Assembly: GCA_041913505.1 (NCBI GenBank)
Contig: JAYSFC010000114.1
Span: 1 to 12,317 of the forward strand
Source: JAYSFC01 sp041913505
GTDB lineage: Bacteria > Pseudomonadota > Gammaproteobacteria > Burkholderiales > Burkholderiaceae_C
DNA length: 12,317 nt
Direction of reading: 5' to 3'
Shown: positions 5,874 through 12,317 of the stretch, piece after piece
Numbering within the stretch: the first letter of the stretch is position 1
How the letters are laid out: each line of letters starts with the position of its first letter
Position numbers and translations under genes: made by a program
Notes under the pieces: generated by a model
What the model was told of the DNA's origin: nothing
The model's database searches: none
Seen by the model: only the letters and a program-made list of their open reading frames with translations

Positions 5874-7550
5874 TCAGGCGCTGCGCTGGTCGGCGCGGAT
5901 CCACTCGGCCGCCTTCTCCGCGATCATGAGCGTGGGCGAGTTGGTGTTGCCGCTGGTGATGGTGGGCATGGCGCCCGCGTCCACCACGCGCAGCCCAGCG
6001 ATGCCGCGTACGCGCAGGCGGCTGTCGAGCACGGCCAGGGGGTCGTCATCGCTTCCCATCTTGGTCGTGCCCACGGGGTGGAAGATCGTCGTGGCGATGT
6101 CGCCCGCCAGGCGCGCGAGTTCCTCGTCGGTCTGGAACTGCACGCCGGGCTTCCATTCCTCGGGCCGGTACTTGGCCAGCGCGGGCTGGGCCACGATGCG
6201 GCGCGTGACGCGCAGGCTGTCGGCCGCCACCTGGCGGTCCTCCTCGGTGCTGAGGTAGCGCGGCGCGATGGCGGGCGCGTCCTCGAAGCGCGCGCTCTTG
6301 ATCTGCACCGTGCCGCGGCTCGTGGGGTTGAGGTTGCACACGCTGGCCGTGAAGGCCGGGAAGTCGTGCAGCGGCTCGCCGAAGGCGTCGAGCGAAAGCG
6401 GCTGCACGTGGTACTCGATGTTCGGCCAGGGCAGGTCCGGGCGGGAGCGCGTGAAGGCGCCGAGCTGCGAGGGCGCCATGCTCATGGGGCCGCTGCGGCT
6501 CCAGGCGTACTGCAGGCCGATGCGCGCCTTGCCCCACAGGCTGGCGGCCTGGGTGTTGAGCGTCTTGACGTTCTGCACCTTGTAGACCGAGCGGATCTGC
6601 AGATGGTCCTGCAGGTTGGCGCCCACGCCGGGCAGGTCGAGCATGGGCGCGATGCCATGCTGGTGGAGCAGCGCGCCCGGGCCTATGCCCGAGAGCTGCA
6701 GCAGTTGCGGCGAGTTCACTGCGCCCGCGCACAGCAGCACCTCGCAGGTGGCGTGGGCGGTGACCATCTCGTGCCCGTCCCACACCTGCACGCCGGTGCA
6801 GCGGCGCTGGCCGCTGGCATCGGTCTCGATGAGCAGCCGCGTGGCGTGCGCGCTGGTCCACATCTCGAAGTTGGAGCGGCCGTAGCAGGTGGGGCGCAGA
6901 AAGGCCTTGGCCGTGTTCCAGCGCCAGCCGGCCTTCTGGTTGACCTCGAAGTAGCCCACGCCCTCGTTGTTGCCGCTGTTGAAGTCCTGCGTGGCGGGAA
7001 TGCCCGCCTGCTGCGCGGCGTGCGCAAAGGCGTCGAGCACGTCCCAGCGCAGGCGCTGCTTTTCCACGCGCCACTCGCCCGTGCTGCCCGTGGCCTTGTT
7101 GCCGTGCATGCGCTGGAAGTCGGCGTCCACGCCGTCGGGCTGGTCCAGGCGCCAGTGGTCCTCGTGACGGCGGAAGTCGGGCAGCACGTTCTCCCAGCGC
7201 CAGGCGTCGTCGCCGGTGAGCTGGGCCCACTGGTCGTAGTCGCGCGCCTGGCCGCGCATGTAGATCATGCCGTTGATGCTGCTGCAGCCGCCCAGCGTCT
7301 TGCCGCGCGGGTAGCGCAGCCGGCGGCCGTTGAGGCCTGCGTCGGGCTCGGTCTGGTAGAGCCAGTCGGTGCGCGGGTTGCCGATGCAGTACAGGTAGCC
7401 TACGGGGATGTGGATCCAGTGGTAGTCGTCCTTGCGCCCGGCCTCGATGAGCAGCACGCGGTTCTTCGGGTCGGCGCTCAGGCGGTTGGCGAGCAGGGCG
7501 CCGGCCGTGCCGCCGCCGATGATGATGTAGTCGAAGGTGGTGTCGCTCAT
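5874..7550 (-). CDS. GMC-family FAD-dependent oxidoreductase (choline/alcohol dehydrogenase-like)
   Basis: A flavoprotein of the glucose-methanol-choline family that oxidises an alcohol (or choline-like) group and passes electrons to an acceptor; the substrate cannot be told from sequence. The 558 residues match the length of AlkJ- and BetA-type dehydrogenases. The N-terminal FAD site is intact: GGGTAG at 12-17 and the ribose-binding acid E36. The first GMC signature is at 83-100 (GKTLGGCSSINGMIYMRG). The C-terminal catalytic pair is H491 (FHPVGTTKMG) and N537 (SGNTNSPTLMIAEKAA). No signal peptide is seen. No partner such as betaine-aldehyde dehydrogenase, a cytochrome or a regulator is adjacent, so choline oxidation is not supported by context. 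The start at 7550 places the FAD motif at the usual distance; there is no strong Shine-Dalgarno. It is transcribed divergently from the ABC operon. Confidence 0.93.
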   Translation of the reverse strand: MSDTTFDYIIIGGGTAGALLANRLSADPKNRVLLIEAGRKDDYHWIHIPVGYLYCIGNPRTDWLYQTEPDAGLNGRRLRYPRGKTLGGCSSINGMIYMRGQARDYDQWAQLTGDDAWRWENVLPDFRRHEDHWRLDQPDGVDADFQRMHGNKATGSTGEWRVEKQRLRWDVLDAFAHAAQQAGIPATQDFNSGNNEGVGYFEVNQKAGWRWNTAKAFLRPTCYGRSNFEMWTSAHATRLLIETDASGQRRCTGVQVWDGHEMVTAHATCEVLLCAGAVNSPQLLQLSGIGPGALLHQHGIAPMLDLPGVGANLQDHLQIRSVYKVQNVKTLNTQAASLWGKARIGLQYAWSRSGPMSMAPSQLGAFTRSRPDLPWPNIEYHVQPLSLDAFGEPLHDFPAFTASVCNLNPTSRGTVQIKSARFEDAPAIAPRYLSTEEDRQVAADSLRVTRRIVAQPALAKYRPEEWKPGVQFQTDEELARLAGDIATTIFHPVGTTKMGSDDDPLAVLDSRLRVRGIAGLRVVDAGAMPTITSGNTNSPTLMIAEKAAEWIRADQRSA

Positions 7551-7648
7551 GGAATAAAGACGGCCCGAGGACCAAGCTGCTGAAAGGCCGTTCCATTGTG
7601 CGGATCGGCCCCGGCCTGTCGAGGGGGGAGATCCCTTTGTGCTTCAAA

Positions 7649-7694
7649 ATTAATAGCTGATGATGCCCTCCGCTCTTGCACTGGAAGGCAATTT
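7649..7694 (+). repeat. Dispersed repeat, degenerate copy A (ATAGCTGATG type)
   Basis: The element beginning ATAGCTGATG at 7653 aligns without gaps to 10910-10939, with about 21 of 30 positions identical: the first ten bases match exactly and a GCACT core is shared. It lies in the 246-bp divergent gap between the GMC gene and the permease. It resembles, from memory, a dispersed repeat common in Comamonadaceae (ATAGCTG ... GCGCT ... AGGCC). Copies of that repeat are usually intergenic. The relationship to that family is inference. Confidence 0.5.
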
Positions 7695-7703
7695 GATAAT
7701 AAT
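7676..7703 (+). promoter_or_regulatory. Possible sigma-70 promoter for the lipid ABC operon
   Basis: TTGCAC (7676-7681) and AATAAT (7698-7703) are separated by 16 bp in an AT-rich patch that stands out in this GC-rich window, about 95 bp before the permease ATG. The -10 matches consensus at 5 of 6 positions, the -35 only at 3 of 6. The rest of the 7551-7796 gap holds a repeat copy and no gene that I can support; no clear leftward promoter for the GMC gene was found. Confidence 0.3.
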
Positions 7704-7796
7704 TACAAGCATCGGGCCGGGCCCTGTGCTTGCGCGGCACCGCCGCCTGCACGCTATCCTGCGCGCTGGTTCTTCTTCCCGCTCCGGCCTCCCTGC

Positions 7797-8924
7797 ATGT
7801 CCGACCATCCACCCCAGCTTCTCCGCACCGACACGCCCGACGGGCCGTGCGCCGTGCTGCAGGGCCGCTGGGGGGCGGCCGAGCTGGGCCAGCGCGCGCA
7901 GTGGCGCGCGCTGCGCGGCCAGCTCGCGGCGCTGGCGCCCGCGGCGGACCTGGGCTGGGACCTCAGCGGCCTGCAGTGGCTCGACCACGTGGGCGCGCAG
8001 TTGCTGTGGAACCACTGGGGCCGCGCCTGGCCCGCGCGCGTGGCCGTGAACGCGGCGCACCGCGCCCTGCTCGAGCGCGTGGCGGGCCTGTGCACCGCGC
8101 CCGCGCCGCCGCCCGAGCCCTGGCGCTTCATGGACCAGGTCAACCGGCTGGGCCTGCTCGTGCTGCATGCGCGCAGCCACGTGCTGCACCTCGTGCAGCT
8201 CATCGGCCAGCTCACGCTCGATCTCGTGCGCCTTGCGCGCGCGCCGCAGCGCGGGCCCTGGCGCGACGTGTCGGGCCATCTCTACCGCATGGGCGCCACG
8301 GCGCTGCCGATCACGGCGCTCGTGGGCTTCCTTATCGGCGTGGTGCTGGCCTACCTCATGGCGCTGCAGCTGCGCCAGTTCGGCGCCGAGTCCTTCATCG
8401 TGAACATCCTGGGCATTTCGCTGATCCGCGAGCTGGGGCCCATGCTGGGCGCCATCCTGGTGGCAGGGCGCTCGGGCTCGGCCATCACGGCGCAGATCGG
8501 CGTGATGCGCGTGACCGAGGAGCTCGACGCGATGCGCGTCATGGGCATCGCGCGCGGCTTCCGGCTCGTGCTGCCGCGCGCGATGGCGCTGGCCGTGGCC
8601 ATGCCGCTCATCAGCGTGTGGACCACGCTGGCGGCGCTAGCGGGCGGCATGCTCGCGGCCGACCTCACCATGGGCATCACCCCCGCCTATTTCGTGCAGG
8701 CGCTGCCGCGCGCCGTGGCGCCGGCGAACCTGTATCTCGCGCTGGCCAAGTCGGCCGTGTTCGGGGTGATGATCGCGCTCATCGGCTGCCACTGGGGGCT
8801 GCGCGTCAAGCCCAACACGCAGAGCCTGGGCGAGGGCACGACAGCCTCGGTGGTCACGGCCATCACCGTGGTCATCGTCATCGATGCGCTGTTCGCTATC
8901 GCCTTCAAGAGCGTGGGGATATGA
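7797..8924 (+). CDS. MlaE-family lipid ABC transporter permease with N-terminal STAS domain
   Basis: The membrane permease of an Mla-type ABC transporter that moves phospholipid or related hydrophobic molecules between inner and outer membrane. The first about 100 of 375 residues are a STAS-like domain (WDLSGLQWLDHVGAQLLW at 54-71, with the D63 loop). In E. coli Mla this part is a separate protein, MlaB. The MlaE permease domain follows (about 110-375), with the interfacial helix, about five membrane helices, and the conserved SLIRELGPMLGAILVAGRSG (208-227) and GVMRVTEELDAMRVMG (235-250) segments that couple to the ATPase. The ATG at 7797 gives the usual N-terminus of such fusions; no Shine-Dalgarno is visible. 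It is the first gene of a four-gene plus-strand operon with ATPase, MCE protein and lipoprotein. Confidence in family is high; the transported lipid is unknown. Confidence 0.93.
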   Translation: MSDHPPQLLRTDTPDGPCAVLQGRWGAAELGQRAQWRALRGQLAALAPAADLGWDLSGLQWLDHVGAQLLWNHWGRAWPARVAVNAAHRALLERVAGLCTAPAPPPEPWRFMDQVNRLGLLVLHARSHVLHLVQLIGQLTLDLVRLARAPQRGPWRDVSGHLYRMGATALPITALVGFLIGVVLAYLMALQLRQFGAESFIVNILGISLIRELGPMLGAILVAGRSGSAITAQIGVMRVTEELDAMRVMGIARGFRLVLPRAMALAVAMPLISVWTTLAALAGGMLAADLTMGITPAYFVQALPRAVAPANLYLALAKSAVFGVMIALIGCHWGLRVKPNTQSLGEGTTASVVTAITVVIVIDALFAIAFKSVGI

Positions 8925-8925
8925 G

Positions 8926-9084
8926 ATGAATCACCCCCTGAGTCGCTTCGCGCCTTCCCCCTCTCTCTACGCGCTGCGCGCCAGGGGAGGGGTGCGCAGC
9001 CAGCGCGGCGGCCCTTGCGCGGCTGCCCTGGCCTGGCAAGCGCTCGTTTCACGGGCTGCAGGTGGCGCCCAGCGCCATGGATGA
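8926..9084 (+). other. 52-codon ORF bridging permease and ATPase, inside a repeat-like element
   Basis: This ATG lies 1 nt after the permease stop (TGA 8922-8924) with a GGGGAT purine run about 8 bp upstream. Its TGA at 9082-9084 overlaps the chosen ATPase ATG as ATGA. The 52-residue product (MNHPLSRFAPSPSLYALRAR...) is arginine-, alanine- and glycine-rich with no domain I recognise, and reads like translated repeat DNA. It may not be a functional protein. Its value may be to carry ribosomes across the gap so that ATPase translation stays coupled to the permease. It is listed as an ORF, not a confirmed gene. Confidence 0.3.
8930..9068. repeat. Intergenic repeat-like element within the ABC operon
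   Basis: A stretch beginning CACCCCCTGAGTCGCTTCGC, then CCCCCTCTC (8957-8965), GGGGAGGGG (8984-8992) and GCGGCGGCCCTTGCGCGG. It looks like the long C/G-block intergenic repeats I recall from Comamonadaceae genomes. The C-block and G-block form a 9-pair stem (8958-8966 with 8984-8992, two G.T pairs) around an inner GCGC/GCGC hairpin. It separates the permease and ATPase genes, which normally abut. I see only one copy in this window, so membership of a repeat family rests on memory. Confidence 0.45.
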
Positions 9085-9899
9085 CTGACATGGTGGATAC
9101 GTCGCCCGAATCCATGGTGCGCATCGAGGGCCTGTGGTCCGTGTTCGGCCAGGGCGACGAGGCCTTTGCCGTGCACCAGGACCTCGATCTCACGGTGCTG
9201 CGCGGCGAGATGCTGTCGCTCGTGGGTGGCTCGGGCACCGGCAAGACGGTGCTGCTGCGCCAGATGCTGGGCCTGGAGCGGCCCGCGCGCGGCAGCGTGA
9301 CGGTGCTGGGCCGCCCGGCGGCCGAGATGGGCGGCGAGGGCGCTGCGGCACGCGTAGGCATGCTGTTCCAGCACGGTGCGCTGTTCTCGGCCTTCAACGT
9401 GCTCGACAACATCGCGTTCGCGCTGCGCGAGCAGGGCACGCTGCCTGAATCGCTCGTGCGCGATGCGGCCATGGTCAAGCTGCAGATGGTGGGGCTTCGG
9501 CCCGAGCACGCCCTGCGCATGCCGGCCGACCTTTCGGGCGGCATGGTCAAGCGCGTGGCGCTGGCGCGCGCGCTCATCATGGACCCGCCGCTGCTGCTGC
9601 TCGACGAGCCCACGGCGGGGCTCGATCCCAACAGTTCCGACGATTTCTGCGCCCTGCTGCGCGAGCTGCATGCGGCGCTGGGGCTCACGGTGGTCATGGT
9701 CACGCACGATCTCGATACGCTCTTTGCACTGTCCACGCGCGTGGCCGTGCTGGCCGAAAAGAAGGTCATCGTCACCGGTGCGCCGCGCGAGGTGGCGCAG
9801 TTCGCGCACCCGTTCACCGAACAGTTCTTTCGGGGCGAGCGTGGCCGGCGGGCCATGGCGCCCCTGCACGGCGGCATGTCGCCGCTGGAGGCTTCCTGA
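9081..9899 (+). CDS. MlaF-type ABC transporter ATP-binding protein
   Basis: The cytoplasmic ATPase that powers the adjacent MlaE-type permease. All ABC motifs are intact in the 272-residue protein: Walker A GGSGTGKT (49-56), Q-loop Q97 (LFQHGALF), signature LSGGMVKR (151-158, the LSGGM form seen in MlaF proteins), Walker B LLLLDEP (171-177), D-loop AGLDP (179-183) and switch H209 (VTHD). The start is uncertain: ATG 9081 overlaps the stop of the upstream bridging ORF as ATGA, which is why I prefer it, but ATG 9090 and ATG 9114 are in frame and no candidate has a good Shine-Dalgarno. The stop overlaps the next gene's ATG by one base (TGATG at 9897-9901), implying translational coupling. Unusually, about 156 bp of repeat-like DNA separates it from the permease. 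Confidence 0.94.
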   Translation: MTDMVDTSPESMVRIEGLWSVFGQGDEAFAVHQDLDLTVLRGEMLSLVGGSGTGKTVLLRQMLGLERPARGSVTVLGRPAAEMGGEGAAARVGMLFQHGALFSAFNVLDNIAFALREQGTLPESLVRDAAMVKLQMVGLRPEHALRMPADLSGGMVKRVALARALIMDPPLLLLDEPTAGLDPNSSDDFCALLRELHAALGLTVVMVTHDLDTLFALSTRVAVLAEKKVIVTGAPREVAQFAHPFTEQFFRGERGRRAMAPLHGGMSPLEAS

Positions 9900-10873
9900 T
9901 GGAAAACAAATCCCATGCCCTGGCCGCGGGCACCTTCGTGATCGCGGTGACGCTCCTGCTCTCGGCCCTGGTCCTGTGGCTCACGCGGGACCGCACGCAC
10001 TACAGCGTGTACGAGCTCTCCAGCCGCGAAAGCGTGAGCGGTCTGCAGCCCCAGGCCGCCGTGCGCTACAAGGGCGTGGCCGTGGGCAAGGTCACGGCCA
10101 TCGGTTTCGATACGCAGGTGCCCGGCAACGTGCTGATCCGCATCGCCGTCAACGCCGAGGCGCCCATCACGCCCTCCACCTACGCCGTTCTGGGCTACCA
10201 GGGCGTGACGGGCCTGGCCCACATCCTGCTCGACGATGCCGACGAACCCCTGCCCGCGCTGCCGCCCGGCCCCAGCGGCGCGCCGCGCCTGCCGCTGCAA
10301 ACCTCGCCCTTCGGCCGGCTGGCCGAGCAGGGGCCGGCCATCCTCGGGCAGATCCAGGACGCGGCCGAACGCATCAACCAGATCCTGAGCGACGAGAACC
10401 AGGCACGCCTGAGCACTGCGCTCACCAACATCGGCCAGGCCGCCGGGCAGTTCGCGCAACTGGGCCAGCGGCTCGACGCCACGGTGACCCAGCGCCTGGA
10501 TCCCGCGCTCGCCGCCGTGCCCGCGCTGACCACGGACGCACGCCACACGCTGCAGGCGCTGCAGCAGGCCGGGGCCAGCACGGCCGCCGCCGCCGCCGAC
10601 ATCGGCCAGACCGCCCAGCGCCTGAACGCACCGGGCGGCGCCCTCGAACAGATCACCCTGGGCACCCAGGCCCTGGCGCGCGCGGCCGACAACTTCGGCA
10701 GCACCACGCTGCCGCGCGTACACCGCGCCACCGACGAGGCCGCGCGCGCCGCGCGCCAGTTCGGCCGGGCCGCGGGCGGCATCACCGACAACCCGCAATC
10801 CTTCATTTACGGCCCGGGCACGGCCCAGCCGGGGCCGGGCGAGCCCGGTTTCGTTACGCCCGCTGCGCATTGA
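9899..10873 (+). CDS. MlaD-like MCE-domain protein
   Basis: The periplasmic, membrane-anchored substrate-binding part of an Mla-type lipid transporter. MCE domains of this kind form hexameric rings with a central hydrophobic channel. The 324-residue protein has one N-terminal membrane helix (about 10-29), then a single MCE domain (about 35-115) with the conserved SVSGLQPQAAVRYKGVAVGK (45-64) and GYQGVTGLAHILLD (99-112). A long alpha-helical, Q/A-rich region follows (about 140-292) that could build the needle-like channel extension. It ends in NPQSFIYGPG (298-307), followed by a proline/glycine tail. It is longer than E. coli MlaD (about 183 aa). The ATG overlaps the ATPase stop (TGATG). The lipoprotein gene follows after 18 bp. 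Confidence 0.94.
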   Translation: MENKSHALAAGTFVIAVTLLLSALVLWLTRDRTHYSVYELSSRESVSGLQPQAAVRYKGVAVGKVTAIGFDTQVPGNVLIRIAVNAEAPITPSTYAVLGYQGVTGLAHILLDDADEPLPALPPGPSGAPRLPLQTSPFGRLAEQGPAILGQIQDAAERINQILSDENQARLSTALTNIGQAAGQFAQLGQRLDATVTQRLDPALAAVPALTTDARHTLQALQQAGASTAAAAADIGQTAQRLNAPGGALEQITLGTQALARAADNFGSTTLPRVHRATDEAARAARQFGRAAGGITDNPQSFIYGPGTAQPGPGEPGFVTPAAH

Positions 10874-10891
10874 GCCGAGGAAGATGCCGCC

Positions 10892-11557
10892 ATGAATACT
10901 CTCTTTTTCATAGCTGATGGTGACCGCTACATGCGCACTATGGCCGTTTGGGCTGCTATTTTCCTGGGAGGGTGCTCGGCCCTGCCGCAGCCGCCCGTGC
11001 GCGCCACGCTCTACGACTTCGGTCCCGGTGCCGTGAGCGAAACGCCTGCTGCTTCCGCGCCCGCCCTGCCGACGCTGGCCCTGGCCGACGTGGACACGCA
11101 GGGCCTGGCCGACACGAGCGCCGCCGTGTACTACCGCCTGGCCTATGCGGATGCGCACCAGCTGCGCCCCTACATGCAGGCCCGTTGGAGCCAGCCGCCC
11201 GCCACGCTGGTGCAGCAGCGCCTGCGTGAGCGCCTGGGCCAGCGCCGCGCCATCTTGCAGGCCAGCGATACCCCGGCCGCGCGTGGCTCGGGCAAGCCGA
11301 CCGCCGTGCTGCGCGTGGCGCTCGAGGAGTTCAGCCAGGTGTTCCAAAGCCCGTCGCAGAGCAGCGGCCTGCTGCGCCTGCGCGCGACGGTGCTCGATGC
11401 CGTGCCGGCGGGCGAGGTGCTGGTGGCGCAGCGCGTGTTCGTGGTGCAGCGGCCCGCGCCGAGCGCCGATGCGGCCGGCGGCGCGCGTGCGCTGGCCGAG
11501 GCCACCGACCAGGCCGCGCAGGACCTCGCGCAGTGGCTGGAGGCGCTGGGGCGCTGA
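10892..11557 (+). CDS. ABC-type transport auxiliary lipoprotein (PqiC-like)
   Basis: Probable outer-membrane lipoprotein partner of the MCE transporter, of the ABC_trans_aux/PqiC type; E. coli PqiC docks the PqiB MCE tunnel at the outer membrane. The 221-residue protein has a signal peptide with lipobox LGGC, lipidated Cys C28 and Ser at +2, which by the Lol rule predicts outer-membrane sorting. The mature part shows the family pattern: LYDFGPG near the N-terminus, the LAYADAHQLRPYMQARWSQPP segment, and a C-terminal helix ending AQDLAQWLEALGR. The ATG at 10892 has a GAGGA Shine-Dalgarno at 10876-10880. In-frame ATGs at 10931 and 10940 lack one, but would give a more ordinary signal peptide. 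The first about 17 residues are unusual (MNTLFFIADGDRYMRT) because they are encoded by a repeat copy. It is last in the operon. Confidence 0.88.
   Translation: MNTLFFIADGDRYMRTMAVWAAIFLGGCSALPQPPVRATLYDFGPGAVSETPAASAPALPTLALADVDTQGLADTSAAVYYRLAYADAHQLRPYMQARWSQPPATLVQQRLRERLGQRRAILQASDTPAARGSGKPTAVLRVALEEFSQVFQSPSQSSGLLRLRATVLDAVPAGEVLVAQRVFVVQRPAPSADAAGGARALAEATDQAAQDLAQWLEALGR
10899..10955 (+). repeat. Dispersed repeat, degenerate copy B inside the lipoprotein signal-peptide region
   Basis: The element ATAGCTGATGGTGACC from 10910 matches the element at 7653 at about 21 of 30 ungapped positions, and both are preceded by T-rich DNA. This copy extends through GCGCACTATGGCCGTTTGGG, nearer the form of the Comamonadaceae repeat that I recall. 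It overlaps codons of the lipoprotein N-terminus, so part of a signal peptide is encoded by repeat sequence. Confidence 0.5.
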
Positions 11558-11568
11558 GCGGGGAAAGT

Positions 11569-11594
11569 CCTGCGGGCGGTGCGCCCGCCGCAGG
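11569..11594. terminator. Hairpin between convergent lipoprotein gene and lipA
   Basis: CCTGC pairs with GCAGG and GGGCG with CGCCC, ten pairs in all, with a GTG loop and a 3-nt bulge (GCC) on the 3' side. It sits in the 47-bp gap between two convergent stop codons. No real T-tract follows on the plus strand; on the minus strand only TTT occurs shortly after. It is a plausible weak bidirectional terminator. Confidence 0.45.
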
Positions 11595-11604
11595 TGGCGG
11601 GACG

Positions 11605-12317
11605 TTAGACGCCGGCCGCGTGGGCCTGCTGGTCCGCGTGGTAGGAGCTGCGCACCATGGCGCCCACGGCCGCGTGGCTGAAGCCCATCTTGTACGCCTC
11701 GGCCTCGAACATCTTGAAGGTGTCGGGGTGCACGTAGCGGCGCACGGGCAGGTGGCTGTTGCTGGGCGCAAGGTACTGGCCGATGGTCAGCATCTCAATG
11801 CCGTGCGCGCGCATGTCGCGCATCACTTCCAGGATTTCCTCGTCGGTTTCGCCCAGGCCCACCATCAGGCCGCTCTTGGTCGGCACGTTCGGGTGCAGGG
11901 CCTTGAATTTCTTCAGCAGGTTCAGCGAGAACTGGTAGTCCGAACCCGGGCGCGCCTCCTTGTACAGGCGCGGCACGGTCTCGAGGTTGTGGTTCATCAC
12001 GTCGGGCGGCGCGGCCTTGAGGATCTCGAGCGCGCGGTCGTCACGGCCTCGGAAGTCGGGCGTGAGGATTTCGATCTGCGTGCTGGGCGAGAGCGCGCGG
12101 ATGTTCTTGATGCACTCCACGAAGTGGCCCGAGCCGCCGTCGCGCAGATCGTCGCGGTCCACGCTCGTGATCACCACGTACTTGAGGCGCAGTTGGGCGA
12201 TGGTCTTGGCAAGGTTGAGGGGTTCGTCGGCGTCGAGCGGGTCGGGCCGGCCGTGGCCCACGTCGCAAAAGGGGCAGCGGCGCGTGCACTTGTCGCCCAT
12301 GATCATGAACGTGGCCG
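11605..12317 (-). CDS. lipA: Lipoyl synthase LipA (N-terminus outside window)
   Basis: Radical SAM enzyme that inserts two sulfur atoms into octanoyl groups on lipoyl domains of pyruvate and 2-oxoglutarate dehydrogenases and the glycine cleavage H protein. It carries one SAM-cleaving and one auxiliary 4Fe-4S cluster. The last 236 complete codons are present. The radical SAM motif CTRRCPFC (CxxxCxxC) lies near the cut edge, preceded by ATFMIMGDK. The family segments TSVDRDDLRDGGSGHF, MNHNLETVPRLY and MVGLGETDEEI follow, and the C-terminal RSSYHADQQ carries the serine that ligates the auxiliary cluster. About 90 N-terminal residues, with the auxiliary-cluster cysteines, lie beyond position 12317. 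It is convergent with the lipoprotein gene; lipB, often adjacent, is not in the window. Confidence 0.97.
   Translation of the reverse strand, partial: ATFMIMGDKCTRRCPFCDVGHGRPDPLDADEPLNLAKTIAQLRLKYVVITSVDRDDLRDGGSGHFVECIKNIRALSPSTQIEILTPDFRGRDDRALEILKAAPPDVMNHNLETVPRLYKEARPGSDYQFSLNLLKKFKALHPNVPTKSGLMVGLGETDEEILEVMRDMRAHGIEMLTIGQYLAPSNSHLPVRRYVHPDTFKMFEAEAYKMGFSHAAVGAMVRSSYHADQQAHAAGV

Noticed and set aside
4303..6258. Very long plus-strand open frame over the arginase and permease genes, including a GGAGG-ATG at 5711-5718
   Set aside because: It is antisense to genes with intact motifs, its composition is that of GC-rich shadow translation, and the GGAGG abuts the ATG with no spacing for ribosome binding.
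5874..7550. Calling the GMC oxidoreductase choline dehydrogenase (betA)
   Set aside because: Family motifs fit several alcohol dehydrogenases, and no betaine-aldehyde dehydrogenase, BetI regulator or choline transporter is adjacent.
8687..11347. 886-codon minus-strand frame over the ABC operon
   Set aside because: It is antisense shadow coding; the plus-strand frames carry complete ABC, MCE and lipoprotein motifs.

Overview
The window (about 12.3 kb, strongly GC-rich) looks like a chromosomal segment of a betaproteobacterium, most likely family Comamonadaceae (Acidovorax/Alicycliphilus/Diaphorobacter-like). The basis is the mreB-mreC-mreD-mrdA order, the protein sequence style, and three intergenic or 5'-gene elements resembling dispersed repeats I remember from that family. 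The family assignment is inference from memory, not from a search.

Layout. (1) 1-3919, plus strand: end of the rod-shape operon, with the C-terminal part of mreB, then complete mreC, mreD and mrdA (PBP2). These build the elongasome that directs lateral-wall peptidoglycan synthesis. (2) 3930-5622, minus strand: a YfcA/TauE-type membrane permease followed 13 bp later by an arginase; the arginase ends 10 bp from the mrdA stop, so the two units converge. (3) 5623-5873: a structured intergenic stretch with a 10-bp GC-rich hairpin plus T-tract on the minus strand, preceded by a long-range stem-loop. It may be a small RNA with its own terminator. (4) 5874-7550, minus: a complete FAD-dependent GMC-family oxidoreductase. 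(5) 7797-11557, plus: a four-gene lipid-type ABC importer/exporter operon: a STAS-MlaE fusion permease, an MlaF-type ATPase, a single-MCE MlaD-type protein and a PqiC-like auxiliary lipoprotein. It is divergent from the GMC gene. (6) 11605-12317, minus: lipA (lipoyl synthase), missing its N-terminus at the window edge and convergent with the transporter operon.

Most genes are familiar families, with intact catalytic motifs where the family is an enzyme. The unexplained structure lies between and at the starts of genes. A repeat-like element splits permease from ATPase, but carries an ORF whose start and stop link the two reading frames. A second repeat type occurs at the operon's putative promoter and again inside the signal-peptide region of its last gene. 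The 5661-5760 region could encode a small RNA with an anti-Shine-Dalgarno loop. I see no CRISPR array, tRNA, rRNA, transposase or phage gene, and no convincing wholly new system.
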